Source: Clostridiales bacterium 1_7_47FAA
Lineage (GTDB): Bacteria > Bacillota > Clostridia > Lachnospirales > Lachnospiraceae
DNA length: 64,000 nt
Reading direction: 5' to 3'
Assembly: GCA_000155435.1 (NCBI GenBank)
Contig: DS990262.1
Span: forward strand, 595,062-659,061
This document shows, in pieces, positions 1 to 8,816 of the stretch; the stretch's first letter is position 1; every line of letters starts with the position of its first letter. Under the pieces are notes generated by a model that was not told where the DNA came from, did no database searches, and saw nothing but the letters and a program-made list of their open reading frames with translations. Both the position numbers and the translations under genes were made by a program.

Positions 1-2
1 GG

Positions 3-509
3 CTGGATATCATGGTCTGCAACGCCGGAATCGGAATCACGAAGCGGATTGTGGAAATGAGCGATGAAGAGTGGGATGAGGTAGTGGACACGGACTTAAA
101 GGGCGTGTTCATCTGCGGCGCGGAAGCTGCCAAGGTCATGATTGAAAAGGAAATCAAGGGAAGGGTCATCAACATTTCTTCCGCAGGCGGCCTGGTGGGA
201 ACCAAGAATATCGCGGCATACTGTGCTTCCAAGTCCGGCGTCATAAGCCTTTCCAAGACAGAGGCCATGGAGTGGGGACGCTACGGCATAACGGCCAATG
301 CAATCTGCCCGGGATATGTCCCTACAGCCATTAACGCGGCGCCTCTGGCAATACCAAGGGTACGGGAGCAGATCCTGGCCAAGACAGCGTTAAAACGTCT
401 GGGTGAAATCTGGGAAGTGGCGGCAGTGGCCCTTTTCCTGGCGTCGGATGCCTCCAGCATTGTCACGGGCGCTTATATTGCCGCTGATATGGGAACCACA
501 TGTAATTAA
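3..509 (+). CDS. SDR-family oxidoreductase, C-terminal part (5' end outside window)
   Basis: A short-chain dehydrogenase/reductase that would interconvert a hydroxyl and a keto group with NAD(P)H in the cytosol. The frame is open from the first bases, so the N-terminal glycine-rich cofactor loop lies outside the window. Visible SDR landmarks are the NAG motif near the start, the catalytic Ser segment (INISSAGG), the YCASK active-site Tyr-Lys pair, and the NAICPG loop after it. The C-terminus ends normally with the family-typical LFLASDASS segment. A hairpin terminator follows directly and the next gene is an enoate-reductase-type flavoenzyme, so this gene probably belongs to the same catabolic locus. 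The substrate cannot be read from the sequence. Confidence 0.9.
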   Translation: MDIMVCNAGIGITKRIVEMSDEEWDEVVDTDLKGVFICGAEAAKVMIEKEIKGRVINISSAGGLVGTKNIAAYCASKSGVISLSKTEAMEWGRYGITANAICPGYVPTAINAAPLAIPRVREQILAKTALKRLGEIWEVAAVALFLASDASSIVTGAYIAADMGTTCN

Positions 510-538
510 TGTTGGAAATAGTCTCAAGTTAAAGTTCA

Positions 539-571
539 GGCTGCCGTCAAACAGGTTACGGCAGCCTTTTT
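539..571 (+). terminator. Rho-independent terminator after the SDR gene
   Basis: A 9-bp perfect stem (GGCTGCCGT / ACGGCAGCC, 10-nt loop) is followed by TTTTT. It ends only 3 nt before the Shine-Dalgarno of the next gene, so some read-through or attenuation between the two genes is possible. Confidence 0.85.
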
Positions 572-584
572 GTCAGGAGGGATT

Positions 585-2567
585 ATGGCAAAATTATTCG
601 AACCCTTTGTATTGGGGAACCTTACATTAAAAAACAGGATCATCATGGCCGGCATGCACACGGAATTTGGCAGGGACGGATACCTGACAAAGCGGGAGCT
701 GGCCTATTATGAGGAACGGGCCAAGGGCGGCGCAGCGGCCATCGGCGTGGTTGCCAGGGTAAGCCCGGAAGGAGGACCGGAGTCCATGGCAGGGGTATAT
801 GACAATACCTTTGAGGCGGGCGTGGGCTGCCTGGCAGAACGGCTCCACCAGCATGACTGCAGGCTTTTCATACATCTGTTCCACATTGGCAGGAACCATG
901 GAAATGATATTCTGGGCAGGCCCCTCCTGGCGCCGTCCGCGGTCCCGTCCCCCATTTACCGCCACATGCCAAAGGAAATGACGGCAGAAGATATAAAGAG
1001 GGTAAAGGAGGATTTTGCAGATGCAGCCGCCAGGTGCAGGGCCTGGGGCGCGGATGGGGTAACCGTGAACTGCAGCGCAGGCTATCTGCTGTCCCTGTTC
1101 CTGTCCGGAGAAACAAACCAGCGCACCGATGAGTATGGAGGAAGCCAGGAAAACAGGTTCCGTTTCCCCCTGGAAGTGCTTGCCCGGGTCAGGGAGGCGG
1201 TTGGAAGGGACTTTCCCATGCTGGTAAAGATATCCGGCAGCAGCATGCGGGCCAGGGGATACGGACTGAAGGATATGGAGGCATTTTCCTCCAAGCTATC
1301 AGGACTGGCGGACGCCATTGGCGTCACGGGCGGCTGGCACGAGGCTCCGGTGCCTCAGATTACCTATCAGGTGCCCAGGGGATTCTATTCCTGCCTCAGT
1401 TCCTGTATAAAGGAGCATAGCGGTCTGCCTGTCATCTGCTACAACCGCATCAATGACAGGGAAACGGCGGAGCGGATACTTGAGGAGGAAAAGGCGGACC
1501 TGGTGGCCTGCGGGCGGCCCTTCCTGGCGGATGCAGGCTTTGCAGCGAAAATCCGGGACGGACGTCCCTATCATCCCTGTGTGGGATGCAACCGCGGATG
1601 CATGGACCGCATCATCCGGAACCAGGAAGTGCGCTGTATCCAGAACCCGGAACTGGGAAGTGAGTATCAAAAGCTGTCCTCCCTCCCGGCCAGGGAAGGC
1701 CGGGTGCTGGTAATCGGCGGGGGCGTGGCAGGCATGGCGGCTGCCAGGTTCCTGGGAGAACGGGGTTATCAGGTTACGCTTAAGGAGAAAAAGGGCCGTC
1801 TGGGCGGGGTCATGGATCAGGTGGCTGCCAGCCCGGGAAAGGAAGGTTTCCTTGGTATTGCAGCTGCCCTGGAATGGGATTTAAAGGCGCTGGGTACACA
1901 TATTGTCACCGATGCAATGGTGACGGCTGAAGGACTTAAAGCGGAGGCGGACCAGTACAGCTTCGTAGTGCTGGCAGCAGGAGGAAAGCCGCGGCGCATG
2001 AAGGGTGGAACGGATGCCAAAATCTATCTTGCCCAGAAAGTAATCCAGGGGGATTACAGGCTGTGGAACCGGATGAACTGCGGTCAGACGGTCATCATAG
2101 GAGGGGATGCGACCGCCATGGAGACAGCGCTGTTTCTGGCCGGCAAAAGGTGGCTTGAGGACAGCCATCAGGGATTCATGGAACGGTATGTGCCGGACGA
2201 GGTGAAGGAACGGTTCCTGCCCTCCGGGACCATCACGCTGATTGAAAAGGAAGAACGGGCCGGGCGCAGCCTGGGCGGAACCCGCTTCATCATCATGAAT
2301 GAACTGAAACAGAACCATATAAAGGTCATGACAGGGACCCGGGTGGTGGAGGCGGGAAATGGATATGTCATTGTGCAGAAAGGAGACAGCCGGGAACGGC
2401 TCTGTGCAGATTTTATCATAGAAGCCATGGGGGAGGAACCGGAACAGGCCCTGGCCAGCATCCTGGAGGAAATGCAGAAAGAATTTTATGTGGTTGGGGA
2501 TGCTGCCGTGACCGCGGATATTGAGACAGCCATACGGGGGGCCTATGAGCTGGCATGCAGTGTATAA
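585..2567 (+). CDS. Old-yellow-enzyme family NADH:flavin oxidoreductase with 4Fe-4S and FAD/NAD domains (FadH/BaiCD-like)
   Basis: 660 residues, the usual length of the 2,4-dienoyl-CoA reductase / enoate reductase family. Residues 1-330 form the FMN TIM barrel. Cysteines 332, 335, 339 and 351 (CxxC-x3-C-x11-C) match the 4Fe-4S site. A Rossmann motif (VLVIGGGVAGMAA) begins near residue 375, with a second nucleotide-binding region (VIIGGDATAMETA) near 505. The family passes electrons from NAD(P)H through FAD and Fe-S to FMN, to reduce an activated C=C bond. ATG 585 is preferred over the TTG at 570 because AGGAGG lies just upstream of it. The neighbours (SDR, CoA-transferase, acyl-CoA dehydrogenase) suggest reductive handling of an unsaturated acid or its CoA ester. 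The exact substrate is unknown; the similarity to BaiCD/BaiH is at family level only. Confidence 0.9.
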   Translation: MAKLFEPFVLGNLTLKNRIIMAGMHTEFGRDGYLTKRELAYYEERAKGGAAAIGVVARVSPEGGPESMAGVYDNTFEAGVGCLAERLHQHDCRLFIHLFHIGRNHGNDILGRPLLAPSAVPSPIYRHMPKEMTAEDIKRVKEDFADAAARCRAWGADGVTVNCSAGYLLSLFLSGETNQRTDEYGGSQENRFRFPLEVLARVREAVGRDFPMLVKISGSSMRARGYGLKDMEAFSSKLSGLADAIGVTGGWHEAPVPQITYQVPRGFYSCLSSCIKEHSGLPVICYNRINDRETAERILEEEKADLVACGRPFLADAGFAAKIRDGRPYHPCVGCNRGCMDRIIRNQEVRCIQNPELGSEYQKLSSLPAREGRVLVIGGGVAGMAAARFLGERGYQVTLKEKKGRLGGVMDQVAASPGKEGFLGIAAALEWDLKALGTHIVTDAMVTAEGLKAEADQYSFVVLAAGGKPRRMKGGTDAKIYLAQKVIQGDYRLWNRMNCGQTVIIGGDATAMETALFLAGKRWLEDSHQGFMERYVPDEVKERFLPSGTITLIEKEERAGRSLGGTRFIIMNELKQNHIKVMTGTRVVEAGNGYVIVQKGDSRERLCADFIIEAMGEEPEQALASILEEMQKEFYVVGDAAVTADIETAIRGAYELACSV

Positions 2568-2592
2568 AAAAGGTAACAGTTATCCGGCCCGG

Positions 2593-2609
2593 TGTTTATA
2601 AAGTATACA
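2593..2609. promoter_or_regulatory. Candidate sigma-54 activator binding site (UAS)
   Basis: Imperfect palindrome TGTTTA-N5-TATACA, about 75 bp upstream of the -24/-12 promoter at 2684. It closely resembles the perfect TGTATA-N5-TATACA palindrome at 5818, which also precedes a sigma-54 promoter. A half-site TGTATA also lies at 2561. Assignment to the activator encoded at 4419 is inference. Confidence 0.6.
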
Positions 2610-2683
2610 CGCCCTGGCCTGAGGGAAGGGAAAAACAGGGTAAAACCCAGCGGTTTTAGGGGATTTTTAAAATAATTGGAATT

Positions 2684-2698
2684 TGGCAGTATTCTTGC
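2684..2698 (+). promoter_or_regulatory. Sigma-54 (-24/-12) promoter of the GntP-type permease gene
   Basis: TGGCAG-N5-TTGC with the diagnostic 12-nt GG-to-GC spacing (GG at 2685, GC at 2697). The consensus is TGGCAC-N5-TTGC. The permease ATG is about 120 nt downstream. A sigma-54 activator gene follows the permease gene, which supports the call. Confidence 0.85.
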
Positions 2699-2818
2699 TC
2701 TTAATATTGTTGAATAATTAACGATGGTATGAAAGAATAGAATCATGCAGTGTTTCTATCGCACGGGAAACACACAGGAAGATATTTGCATACCTTCAAA
2801 AGACAAGGGGGTTATTAG

Positions 2819-4150
2819 ATGGTAAGTATTATAGGTATTCTTCTGGCAGTGGCATTATTGATTTACACCTGCTACAAAGGCATTCCCGCTGTCATTGTGG
2901 CGCCCATGGTATCCATCCTGGTCCTGATTACAAGCGGCCTGGATATTGCTTCGGGCATGAGCGGCGCGTACATGGAAGGGATGGCGGGATTCATCCAGAA
3001 GTATTTCCTGACCATGTTTACAGGCGCCATATTCGGGGCCATGATGGGGGACAGCGGCGCAGCCAAATCCATCGGCCTTAAGTTCGGCCGGATTGCCAGG
3101 AAGTTCCCGGGGAAAGAAAAGCTTATGGCCTTATGGTCCCTGGCAGCGTTATCCTTTATCCTTGGTTATGGCGGCGTCAGCGTATTCGTGGCATTCTTTA
3201 CCGTAATTGCAGTTGCCAAGGAAATGTTCGAGGAACTGGACGTGCCGTGGAGGCTTTACGGAGTCAACATCTTAGGCGCTGGAGTACTTGCCCTTACCAT
3301 GGCGCCCGGCTCGCCTTCGGTTAACAATGTAATTGCAGGGGAAGCCCTTGGCACCAATGCAATGGCAGCGCCCATGCTTGGCATCATAGGCTGCCTGATT
3401 GCGATTTTCCTGGCCAGCATCTATTTTAATTGGGAAATCAGGCAGGTTGAGAAAAACCATGAAGGATTCCTGCCCACAGGAGCAGAGATTGCCAAGGTGC
3501 AGTTAAAAGTGGCGGATGATGATTTCCAGGAGATGAACATCATCACCTGTCTGATTCCTTCCATTGTACTGATTGTTACGCTGAACGTGTTTAAACAGCC
3601 GGTTTATATTGCGGCAACCTTTGGAATCATTGTGGGATACGTTGTTTACTGGAAACGGATGTCCGCTAAGATTGAGACTTTTAAGCGTGGGGCCATGCAG
3701 TCCATCAACTCTGTCTGTACCGCATCCATGGTAATTGCTTTTGGTTCCGTTGTAGGCGTTACCAGCGGGTTCGCCCTCATATGCAGCGCCCTGGGCAGGA
3801 TTCCCGGACCGGGAGAGTTCCAGGTAGTGGTTGCCGTTAACATTGCAGCCGGTGTGGCCGGGTCTTCTGCAGGCGGACTGACCATCGCGCTCAATGCACT
3901 GGCAGACCGGTTCATAGGACCGCTTTCAGAAGGCGGGCTTGCCATGAACCCACAGGTAGTGCACAGGATTGCAACCATCTGCTCCGGCGGCCTGGATTCC
4001 CTTCCAAGTAATGGAACCATTATTAACGAGCTGACCCAGGCAAGGCTGCCCCACCGTGTGGGATACCGCCCGATGGGTGTGTGTTCGGTTGTCATTCCGT
4101 TGATTGTGGCTATCTGTCTTTCGATTATTGCACAATTTGGGATTGTGTAG
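2819..4150 (+). CDS. GntP-family permease (carboxylate/gluconate:H+ symporter type)
   Basis: A 443-residue, highly hydrophobic protein with about 12 predicted membrane segments and a polar loop near residue 220. The N-terminal layout and glycine-rich signatures (LGYGGVSVFVAFFTV, MAPGSPSVNN, SSAGGLTIALNALA) fit the GntP/ion-transporter superfamily, whose members import gluconate, related sugar acids or other carboxylates by proton symport. It is preceded by a sigma-54 promoter and followed by a PAS-type sigma-54 activator, so it most likely imports the inducer of this catabolic block. A GGGGG-containing ribosome site sits before ATG 2819. The substrate is not deducible; the CoA-transferase and acyl-CoA dehydrogenase downstream favour a short organic acid over gluconate. 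Confidence 0.85.
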   Translation: MVSIIGILLAVALLIYTCYKGIPAVIVAPMVSILVLITSGLDIASGMSGAYMEGMAGFIQKYFLTMFTGAIFGAMMGDSGAAKSIGLKFGRIARKFPGKEKLMALWSLAALSFILGYGGVSVFVAFFTVIAVAKEMFEELDVPWRLYGVNILGAGVLALTMAPGSPSVNNVIAGEALGTNAMAAPMLGIIGCLIAIFLASIYFNWEIRQVEKNHEGFLPTGAEIAKVQLKVADDDFQEMNIITCLIPSIVLIVTLNVFKQPVYIAATFGIIVGYVVYWKRMSAKIETFKRGAMQSINSVCTASMVIAFGSVVGVTSGFALICSALGRIPGPGEFQVVVAVNIAAGVAGSSAGGLTIALNALADRFIGPLSEGGLAMNPQVVHRIATICSGGLDSLPSNGTIINELTQARLPHRVGYRPMGVCSVVIPLIVAICLSIIAQFGIV

Positions 4151-4246
4151 TTTGGGGTGTATTGGTTTTTGATACAATTATTGAAAAAGGTTTCGATGAA
4201 CATCTGTAAAGGCAATAGGGGCGGAAGTCTGGTAAGACAGGTTTCC

Positions 4247-4288
4247 GTCCCTCCTGTTGTATGAGGGCCATCCCACAGGAGGGGGGAC
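4247..4288. other. Inverted repeat in the permease-activator intergenic region
   Basis: Arms GTCCCTCCTGT and ACAGGAGGGGGGAC can form a GC-rich hairpin about 100 nt after the permease stop. No T-tract follows, so it may be a processing or pause structure rather than an intrinsic terminator. Nothing else is clear between 4151 and 4326. Confidence 0.4.
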
Positions 4289-4326
4289 GATATCGGCGAA
4301 AATCCACTTTTAGTTTTTAAAATGTG

Positions 4327-4355
4327 TTGAAAATGCATAAAAAAGTAGGTATACT
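4327..4355 (+). promoter_or_regulatory. Sigma-70-type promoter of the sigma-54 activator gene
   Basis: TTGAAA, 17-nt spacer, TATACT. The ATG chosen for the activator lies about 65 nt downstream. This predicts that the regulator is expressed independently of sigma-54. Confidence 0.8.
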
Positions 4356-4418
4356 ATACTTTAGTTGGTAAAAAATTAACAATAAGATGGAATGAAATCA
4401 CATTGGGGAGAAAAGACT

Positions 4419-5816
4419 ATGTCACTGGAATCTAGGCTGATCACCACGGAGTATTTTAAGGAATGGGATGCGCAGATACTGCTGGAAATCCTGGAGAATG
4501 CGGATAATGCAGTGATTGTCATTGACTGCAAGGGCACCGTGGTCTATATCAACCGGTTTTATGCGGAACATATGAACATAAAGCTGGAAAAACTGATGGG
4601 AAGGAACCTCTATGACATTGAACCCCAGGCCAAGCTTTTAAGGGTCATGGAAGATGGGGGAGGCCGGGACAACGATGAGGTGGAATATATAAAGTCGTTG
4701 AACATAGATTCAGTGGGACTTGCATTTCCCCTGTATGACAGCCGCAAGGAGAAGGTGGGGGCCTGCGCCATCTTTAAGGATGTGACCCAGGTGGTGGAGC
4801 TGACCAGGAAGCTCCAGAAGTCCAAGGAGATGGTCCAGTATCTTGCCTCCCAGCTGGAAGCATCGGAGCTGCCCATATCCTTCCAGTCCTATATCAGCCA
4901 GAATAAGGACCTGCAGAAAACCCTGAGCCTGGCCGCCAAGGTGGCCAATACCAACTGTACCATTTTGATACAGGGGGAAAGCGGGGTGGGCAAGGAGGTC
5001 ATGGCCAAGTGCATCCACAATGCCAGCAACCGGAAGGAGCGGCCCATGATTAAGGTCAACTGCGCCTCCATCCCGGAAAACCTGCTGGAAAGCGAACTGT
5101 TCGGCTACGAGGAAGGCGCCTTTACCGGGGCCAGGAAAGGCGGGAAGCTGGGCAAGTTCGAGCTTGCCAACAAGGGCACCATCCTTCTGGATGAAATCGG
5201 CGATATGAGCCTGACCATGCAGTCCAAGCTTCTGCGCGTGCTCCAGGAAAAGGAACTGGAACGGGTGGGCGGGACCAAGACAATCAAGCTGGACGTGCGG
5301 GTCATCGCTGCAACCAACCAAAACCTGGAGGAGATGGTTGAGAAAAATGAATTCCGCAGCGACCTTTACTATAGGCTCCATGTGGTTCCAATCCACATCC
5401 CTGCCCTGCGCTGCCGCAGGGAGGATATCATGCCCCTGGTGCGCTATTTCATAGAAAGGAACGGCGGGGACGAGGGCACGGACCTGACGCCGGGCGCTGC
5501 CAGGATGCTGGAAGAATACGGCTGGCCGGGCAATGTAAGGGAACTTCAGAATGTGATAGAATATGCGATGATTGTCAAAACAGGCGATATCCTGGAGATA
5601 AAGGATTTCCCCCAGTATCTGAGGGGGGACGGGGCGGAGGACGGCCCGGCGGAGGATGGCCCCTGCAGACTGAAGGACGCAGTGGAACAGCTGGAAAAAA
5701 GCATGATAAAGCGCGCGCTGAAAAGGAACAATGGGAACAAAAGCATGGCCATCAATGAACTTGGCCTTTCCCGCAGGTCATTTTATGAAAAGCTGGAGAA
5801 ATACGGCTTGAAATAA
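4419..5816 (+). CDS. PAS-domain sigma-54-dependent transcriptional activator
   Basis: 465 residues in NtrC-like order: an N-terminal PAS domain (about residues 20-130), a short linker helix, a central AAA+ domain, and a C-terminal Fis-type helix-turn-helix (about 425-465). Walker A is GESGVGKE at 186-193, the sigma-54 contact loop GAFTGA is at 233-238, and Walker B is in ILLDEIGDM. Such proteins bind upstream sites as oligomers and hydrolyse ATP to open sigma-54 promoters. Here the PAS domain, not a phosphorylated receiver, would sense the signal. ATG 4419 has GGGGAG 9 nt upstream; an in-frame ATG at 4392 lacks a ribosome site. It sits between two sigma-54 promoters (2684 and 5949) that share a palindrome, so it very likely controls the permease and the CoA-transferase operon. 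Confidence 0.95.
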   Translation: MSLESRLITTEYFKEWDAQILLEILENADNAVIVIDCKGTVVYINRFYAEHMNIKLEKLMGRNLYDIEPQAKLLRVMEDGGGRDNDEVEYIKSLNIDSVGLAFPLYDSRKEKVGACAIFKDVTQVVELTRKLQKSKEMVQYLASQLEASELPISFQSYISQNKDLQKTLSLAAKVANTNCTILIQGESGVGKEVMAKCIHNASNRKERPMIKVNCASIPENLLESELFGYEEGAFTGARKGGKLGKFELANKGTILLDEIGDMSLTMQSKLLRVLQEKELERVGGTKTIKLDVRVIAATNQNLEEMVEKNEFRSDLYYRLHVVPIHIPALRCRREDIMPLVRYFIERNGGDEGTDLTPGAARMLEEYGWPGNVRELQNVIEYAMIVKTGDILEIKDFPQYLRGDGAEDGPAEDGPCRLKDAVEQLEKSMIKRALKRNNGNKSMAINELGLSRRSFYEKLEKYGLK

Positions 5817-5817
5817 T

Positions 5818-5834
5818 TGTATAAAAAATATACA
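5818..5834. promoter_or_regulatory. Candidate sigma-54 activator binding site (UAS)
   Basis: Perfect palindrome TGTATA-N5-TATACA starting 2 nt after the activator stop codon, about 115 bp upstream of the -24 element at 5949. A further TGTATA half-site lies at 5850. The related palindrome at 2593 before the other sigma-54 promoter supports a shared regulator. Confidence 0.7.
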
Positions 5835-5873
5835 TATTTAAAAGCGGAATGTATAGTTTTTGCGGAAAATCAA

Positions 5874-5924
5874 AGAGGCAGGAATGAGGCATGGTGATTT
5901 TGACCTGATTTCTGTCTCTTTTTT
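5874..5924 (+). terminator. Rho-independent terminator of the activator gene
   Basis: An 11-bp stem with two G-U pairs (AGAGGCAGGAA / TTTCTGTCTCT) followed by TTTTTT. It sits between the upstream palindrome and the sigma-54 promoter at 5949, insulating the downstream operon. Confidence 0.85.
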
Positions 5925-5948
5925 ATATATTGATCCGTGGACCGCGGT

Positions 5949-5963
5949 TGGCACGGAATTTGC
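5949..5963 (+). promoter_or_regulatory. Sigma-54 (-24/-12) promoter of the CoA-transferase/Etf operon
   Basis: TGGCACGGAATTTGC matches the consensus TGGCACR-N4-TTGC at every fixed position with exact spacing. The operon start at 6037 is about 75 nt downstream. Confidence 0.92.
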
Positions 5964-6036
5964 TCATTAAAAGGGGTAAAAGAATGATAAATATTAGACT
6001 ATTAATATTCACTTATTCAAGAAAGGATGCAGAGCT

Positions 6037-7620
6037 ATGAAGGTTATTCGTGCAGAAGAAGTAAGCAGGCTGATAAAAGACGGGGACACCATCATGTATA
6101 CGGGTATTACCCTGGGCGGGTTTGCAGAGGAAGCCCTGGTGGAACTGGAAAAGAGCTTTTTGGAAACAGGACATCCAAGGGACCTGACCATGTACTGGCA
6201 GTCAGCGACCGGAAACAGGGGGGACAGGGGGCTTGCCCATGCAGCCCACGAAGGGTTCTTAAAACGCGGGGTGGGCGGACACCTGAACGGATGCGGTCCG
6301 GCCATGACGGAATTCAGCCGCGATAATAAAGGCGAGATTTACAATTTCCCCCAGGGCGTGATGTCGGTCATGTGCCGTCACATAGCCGCCCACACACCGG
6401 GCGTGATTACCAAGATCGGTTTAAAGAGCATGATGGACCCAAGGGTGGACGGCGGATGCATGAATGAGAAGGCAAAGAACGCCGAACCGCTGGTGGAGCT
6501 GATTGAACTTCAGGGAGAGGAATGGCTCTGGTACAAGCTTCCCAAACTGGACGTGACCTTGATCAGGGGCACGGTTGCGGATACAAAGGGTAATATCTCC
6601 TGCTACAAGGAAGGATATAAGCTGGGGCAGTTATCCGCGGCAGAGGCTGCCAGGGCATGCGGCGGCATCGTCATCTGCCAGGTGGAGAACATTGTTGAGG
6701 CGGGAAGCATCAAACCAAGGGATGTGATTGTCCCCGGAATCCTGATTGACTATGTGTTCGTATCCAAGCCCGAATATCACTGGCAGACCTCCAAGACCTA
6801 TTATAATCCTGTATTTTCAGGTGAGATAAGGGTTCCCCTGGATGCCATCCCATTTGAAAAGCTCAGCGCCAGGAAGGTAATTGCCAGAAGGGCTGCCATG
6901 GAACTGACCAAGGGCGCCATCGTGAACCTGGGCGTGGGCATACCGGAGGCAGTTTCCTCGGTTGCGGCGGAAGAGGGCTGCGGGGATTACATCACCCTTA
7001 CCACCGAGGCGGGCGGCATTGGCGGGGTTCCTGCCAGCAGCCATGACTTCGGGTGCTGCTGGAACGCGGAGGCCACCATTGAGATGGCGGACGAATTCGA
7101 CATGTATGACGGCGGCGCCCTGGACCTGGGCGTGCTGGGGGTGCTCCAGGTAGGACCAAACGGCAATGTGAATGTAAGCAAGCGCAACGGGGAAGGCCTG
7201 GGTGTGGGCGGTTTCCTGAATGTGGCGGGAGGCGCCAGCAAGGTGGTGTTCGCGGCAACCTTTACCGGCGGCCTTCATAAAGGGGAAGGCCCTGCCTATG
7301 AAATCGGCAACGGCCACATCAAGGTGACGAAAGAAGGGAATTCCAGGAAGTTCGTCAACGAGATAGAGCAGATTTCCTTTAACGGGGAGGCGTCCCTTGA
7401 ACAGGGCAAGAAAATCATCTATGTGACGGAGCGGTGCGTGTTCGAGCTGGTGAAGGACGGACTCCTCCTTACCGAAATCGCGCCCGGCGTGGACCTTCAG
7501 AAGGATATACTGGACCAGATGGATTTTGCACCCATGATAAGCGAGAACCTGGAACAGATGCCTGCAAAGATATTCAATGAAACCTGGGGCGGCCTTAAGG
7601 ATTTGATGGACAAAGAGTAA
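6037..7620 (+). CDS. Acetate/propionate-type acyl-CoA:carboxylate CoA-transferase (fused alpha-beta, class I)
   Basis: 527 residues, the length of fused class I CoA-transferases such as Pct and YdiF. The N-terminal half carries the alpha-type fold and the C-terminal half begins near residue 285 (KVIARRAAMEL). The NLGVGIPE motif and the TTEAGGIGG segment, with candidate catalytic Glu324, identify the beta half; in this family that Glu forms the glutamyl-CoA thioester intermediate. The enzyme would activate an imported carboxylic acid using acetyl-CoA or a product CoA ester without spending ATP. It is first in a sigma-54 operon, followed after 36 bp by an acyl-CoA dehydrogenase and then EtfBA, so it probably supplies the dehydrogenase substrate. 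The acid itself is not determined. Confidence 0.9.
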   Translation: MKVIRAEEVSRLIKDGDTIMYTGITLGGFAEEALVELEKSFLETGHPRDLTMYWQSATGNRGDRGLAHAAHEGFLKRGVGGHLNGCGPAMTEFSRDNKGEIYNFPQGVMSVMCRHIAAHTPGVITKIGLKSMMDPRVDGGCMNEKAKNAEPLVELIELQGEEWLWYKLPKLDVTLIRGTVADTKGNISCYKEGYKLGQLSAAEAARACGGIVICQVENIVEAGSIKPRDVIVPGILIDYVFVSKPEYHWQTSKTYYNPVFSGEIRVPLDAIPFEKLSARKVIARRAAMELTKGAIVNLGVGIPEAVSSVAAEEGCGDYITLTTEAGGIGGVPASSHDFGCCWNAEATIEMADEFDMYDGGALDLGVLGVLQVGPNGNVNVSKRNGEGLGVGGFLNVAGGASKVVFAATFTGGLHKGEGPAYEIGNGHIKVTKEGNSRKFVNEIEQISFNGEASLEQGKKIIYVTERCVFELVKDGLLLTEIAPGVDLQKDILDQMDFAPMISENLEQMPAKIFNETWGGLKDLMDKE

Positions 7621-7656
7621 GAAAGCATAAAATGAGATGATACAGGAGGAAAGGGA

Positions 7657-8790
7657 ATGTTCAGCAAAAAACATGAAATGATTCGGAAACTGGCAAGAGA
7701 GTTTGCAGAAAATGAAATCGCACCCCTGGCAGCACAGATTGACGAGACAGGGGAGTATCCGGAGGAACTGCGCAGGAAGATCATTGACTGCGGATTCCAT
7801 GCAATCGTGATTCCCAGGGAATATGGAGGCTGCGGAGGGGATACCGTGGCAGCTACCATCGTGACGGAGGAATTTACAAGGGTGGACGCCAGCGCCTCCA
7901 CCCAGCTCATGCCCAACTCCCTGTCAGGGGGCGCCCTGATGATGTTCGGCAATGAGGCCCAGAAGCAGAAATACCTCAGGGGAATGGCAGAGGGAAAACT
8001 AATCGGCGCATTTGCCATCACGGAGCCTGGCGCGGGTTCTGACACAGCGGCTATCACCACGACCGCGGAAAAGGATGGGGATTACTACATCTTAAACGGC
8101 CGCAAGTGCTTCATCACCAACGGCCCCTGCTGTGACTTTGTCACCGTATTTGCCAAGACGGACGTGAATGCCAGGGGCGTGAAGGGAATCAGCGCATTTA
8201 TCGTGGAGTCGGCCTGGGAAGGCTTTTCAACGGGAGCGGTTGAGAACAAGATGGGCATGCACGGTTCGCCCACCTGTGACCTGATATTTGAAAATGTACG
8301 TGTGCCGAAGGAAAACCTGTTAGGCGGGGAAGGGCAGGGCTTTAAAATCTGTATGGCCACCCTGGACTCAGGCCGTATCACCGTGGCTACCCAGGGACTG
8401 GGAATTGCCCAGGGCGCACTGGACGAGGCAGTTAAATACGTAAAGGAAAGGGTACAGTTCGGAAAGCCCATTGCCAAGCTTCAGAACACCCAGTTTGAGA
8501 TTGCAGACATGGCAACCAGGGTGGAATGCGGAAGACAGCTGGTTTACAATGCGGCCCGTCTTAAAGACGCAGGGCAGCCCTATTCCAAGAATGCGGCCAT
8601 GGCCAAGTACTACTGCGGCGACCTGTGCAACAACATTGCATACCGTTCCTTACAGCTTCACGGCGGCTATGGCTACATGAAAGATTATCCTATTGAGCGG
8701 ATGTTCAGGGATGCCAGGCTCGTGGCAATCTACGAGGGCACATCGGAGATTCAGAGGGTGGTAATTGCCAACCATATACTGGGAAAGTAA
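7657..8790 (+). CDS. Acyl-CoA dehydrogenase
   Basis: 377 residues, the standard length of soluble short-chain acyl-CoA dehydrogenases. The FAD-binding signatures AFAITEPGAGSD and the C-terminal YEGTSEIQ are present; Glu360 in YEGT is the expected catalytic base of the short-chain subgroup. It catalyses alpha-beta dehydrogenation of an acyl-CoA, or enoyl-CoA reduction in the reverse direction, exchanging electrons with the EtfBA pair encoded immediately downstream (26 bp gap). AGGAGG lies before the ATG. Together with the class I CoA-transferase the set resembles the reducing half of acrylate- or crotonate-type pathways. Whether the Etf bifurcates electrons cannot be settled by eye. Confidence 0.95.
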   Translation: MFSKKHEMIRKLAREFAENEIAPLAAQIDETGEYPEELRRKIIDCGFHAIVIPREYGGCGGDTVAATIVTEEFTRVDASASTQLMPNSLSGGALMMFGNEAQKQKYLRGMAEGKLIGAFAITEPGAGSDTAAITTTAEKDGDYYILNGRKCFITNGPCCDFVTVFAKTDVNARGVKGISAFIVESAWEGFSTGAVENKMGMHGSPTCDLIFENVRVPKENLLGGEGQGFKICMATLDSGRITVATQGLGIAQGALDEAVKYVKERVQFGKPIAKLQNTQFEIADMATRVECGRQLVYNAARLKDAGQPYSKNAAMAKYYCGDLCNNIAYRSLQLHGGYGYMKDYPIERMFRDARLVAIYEGTSEIQRVVIANHILGK

Positions 8791-8816
8791 GAGAAGCATA
8801 AGAAGGAGGACACATA

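Noticed and set aside
6817-7800. Long antisense open frame across the CoA-transferase end
   Set aside because: It mirrors conserved coding sequence of two well-identified genes on the plus strand.
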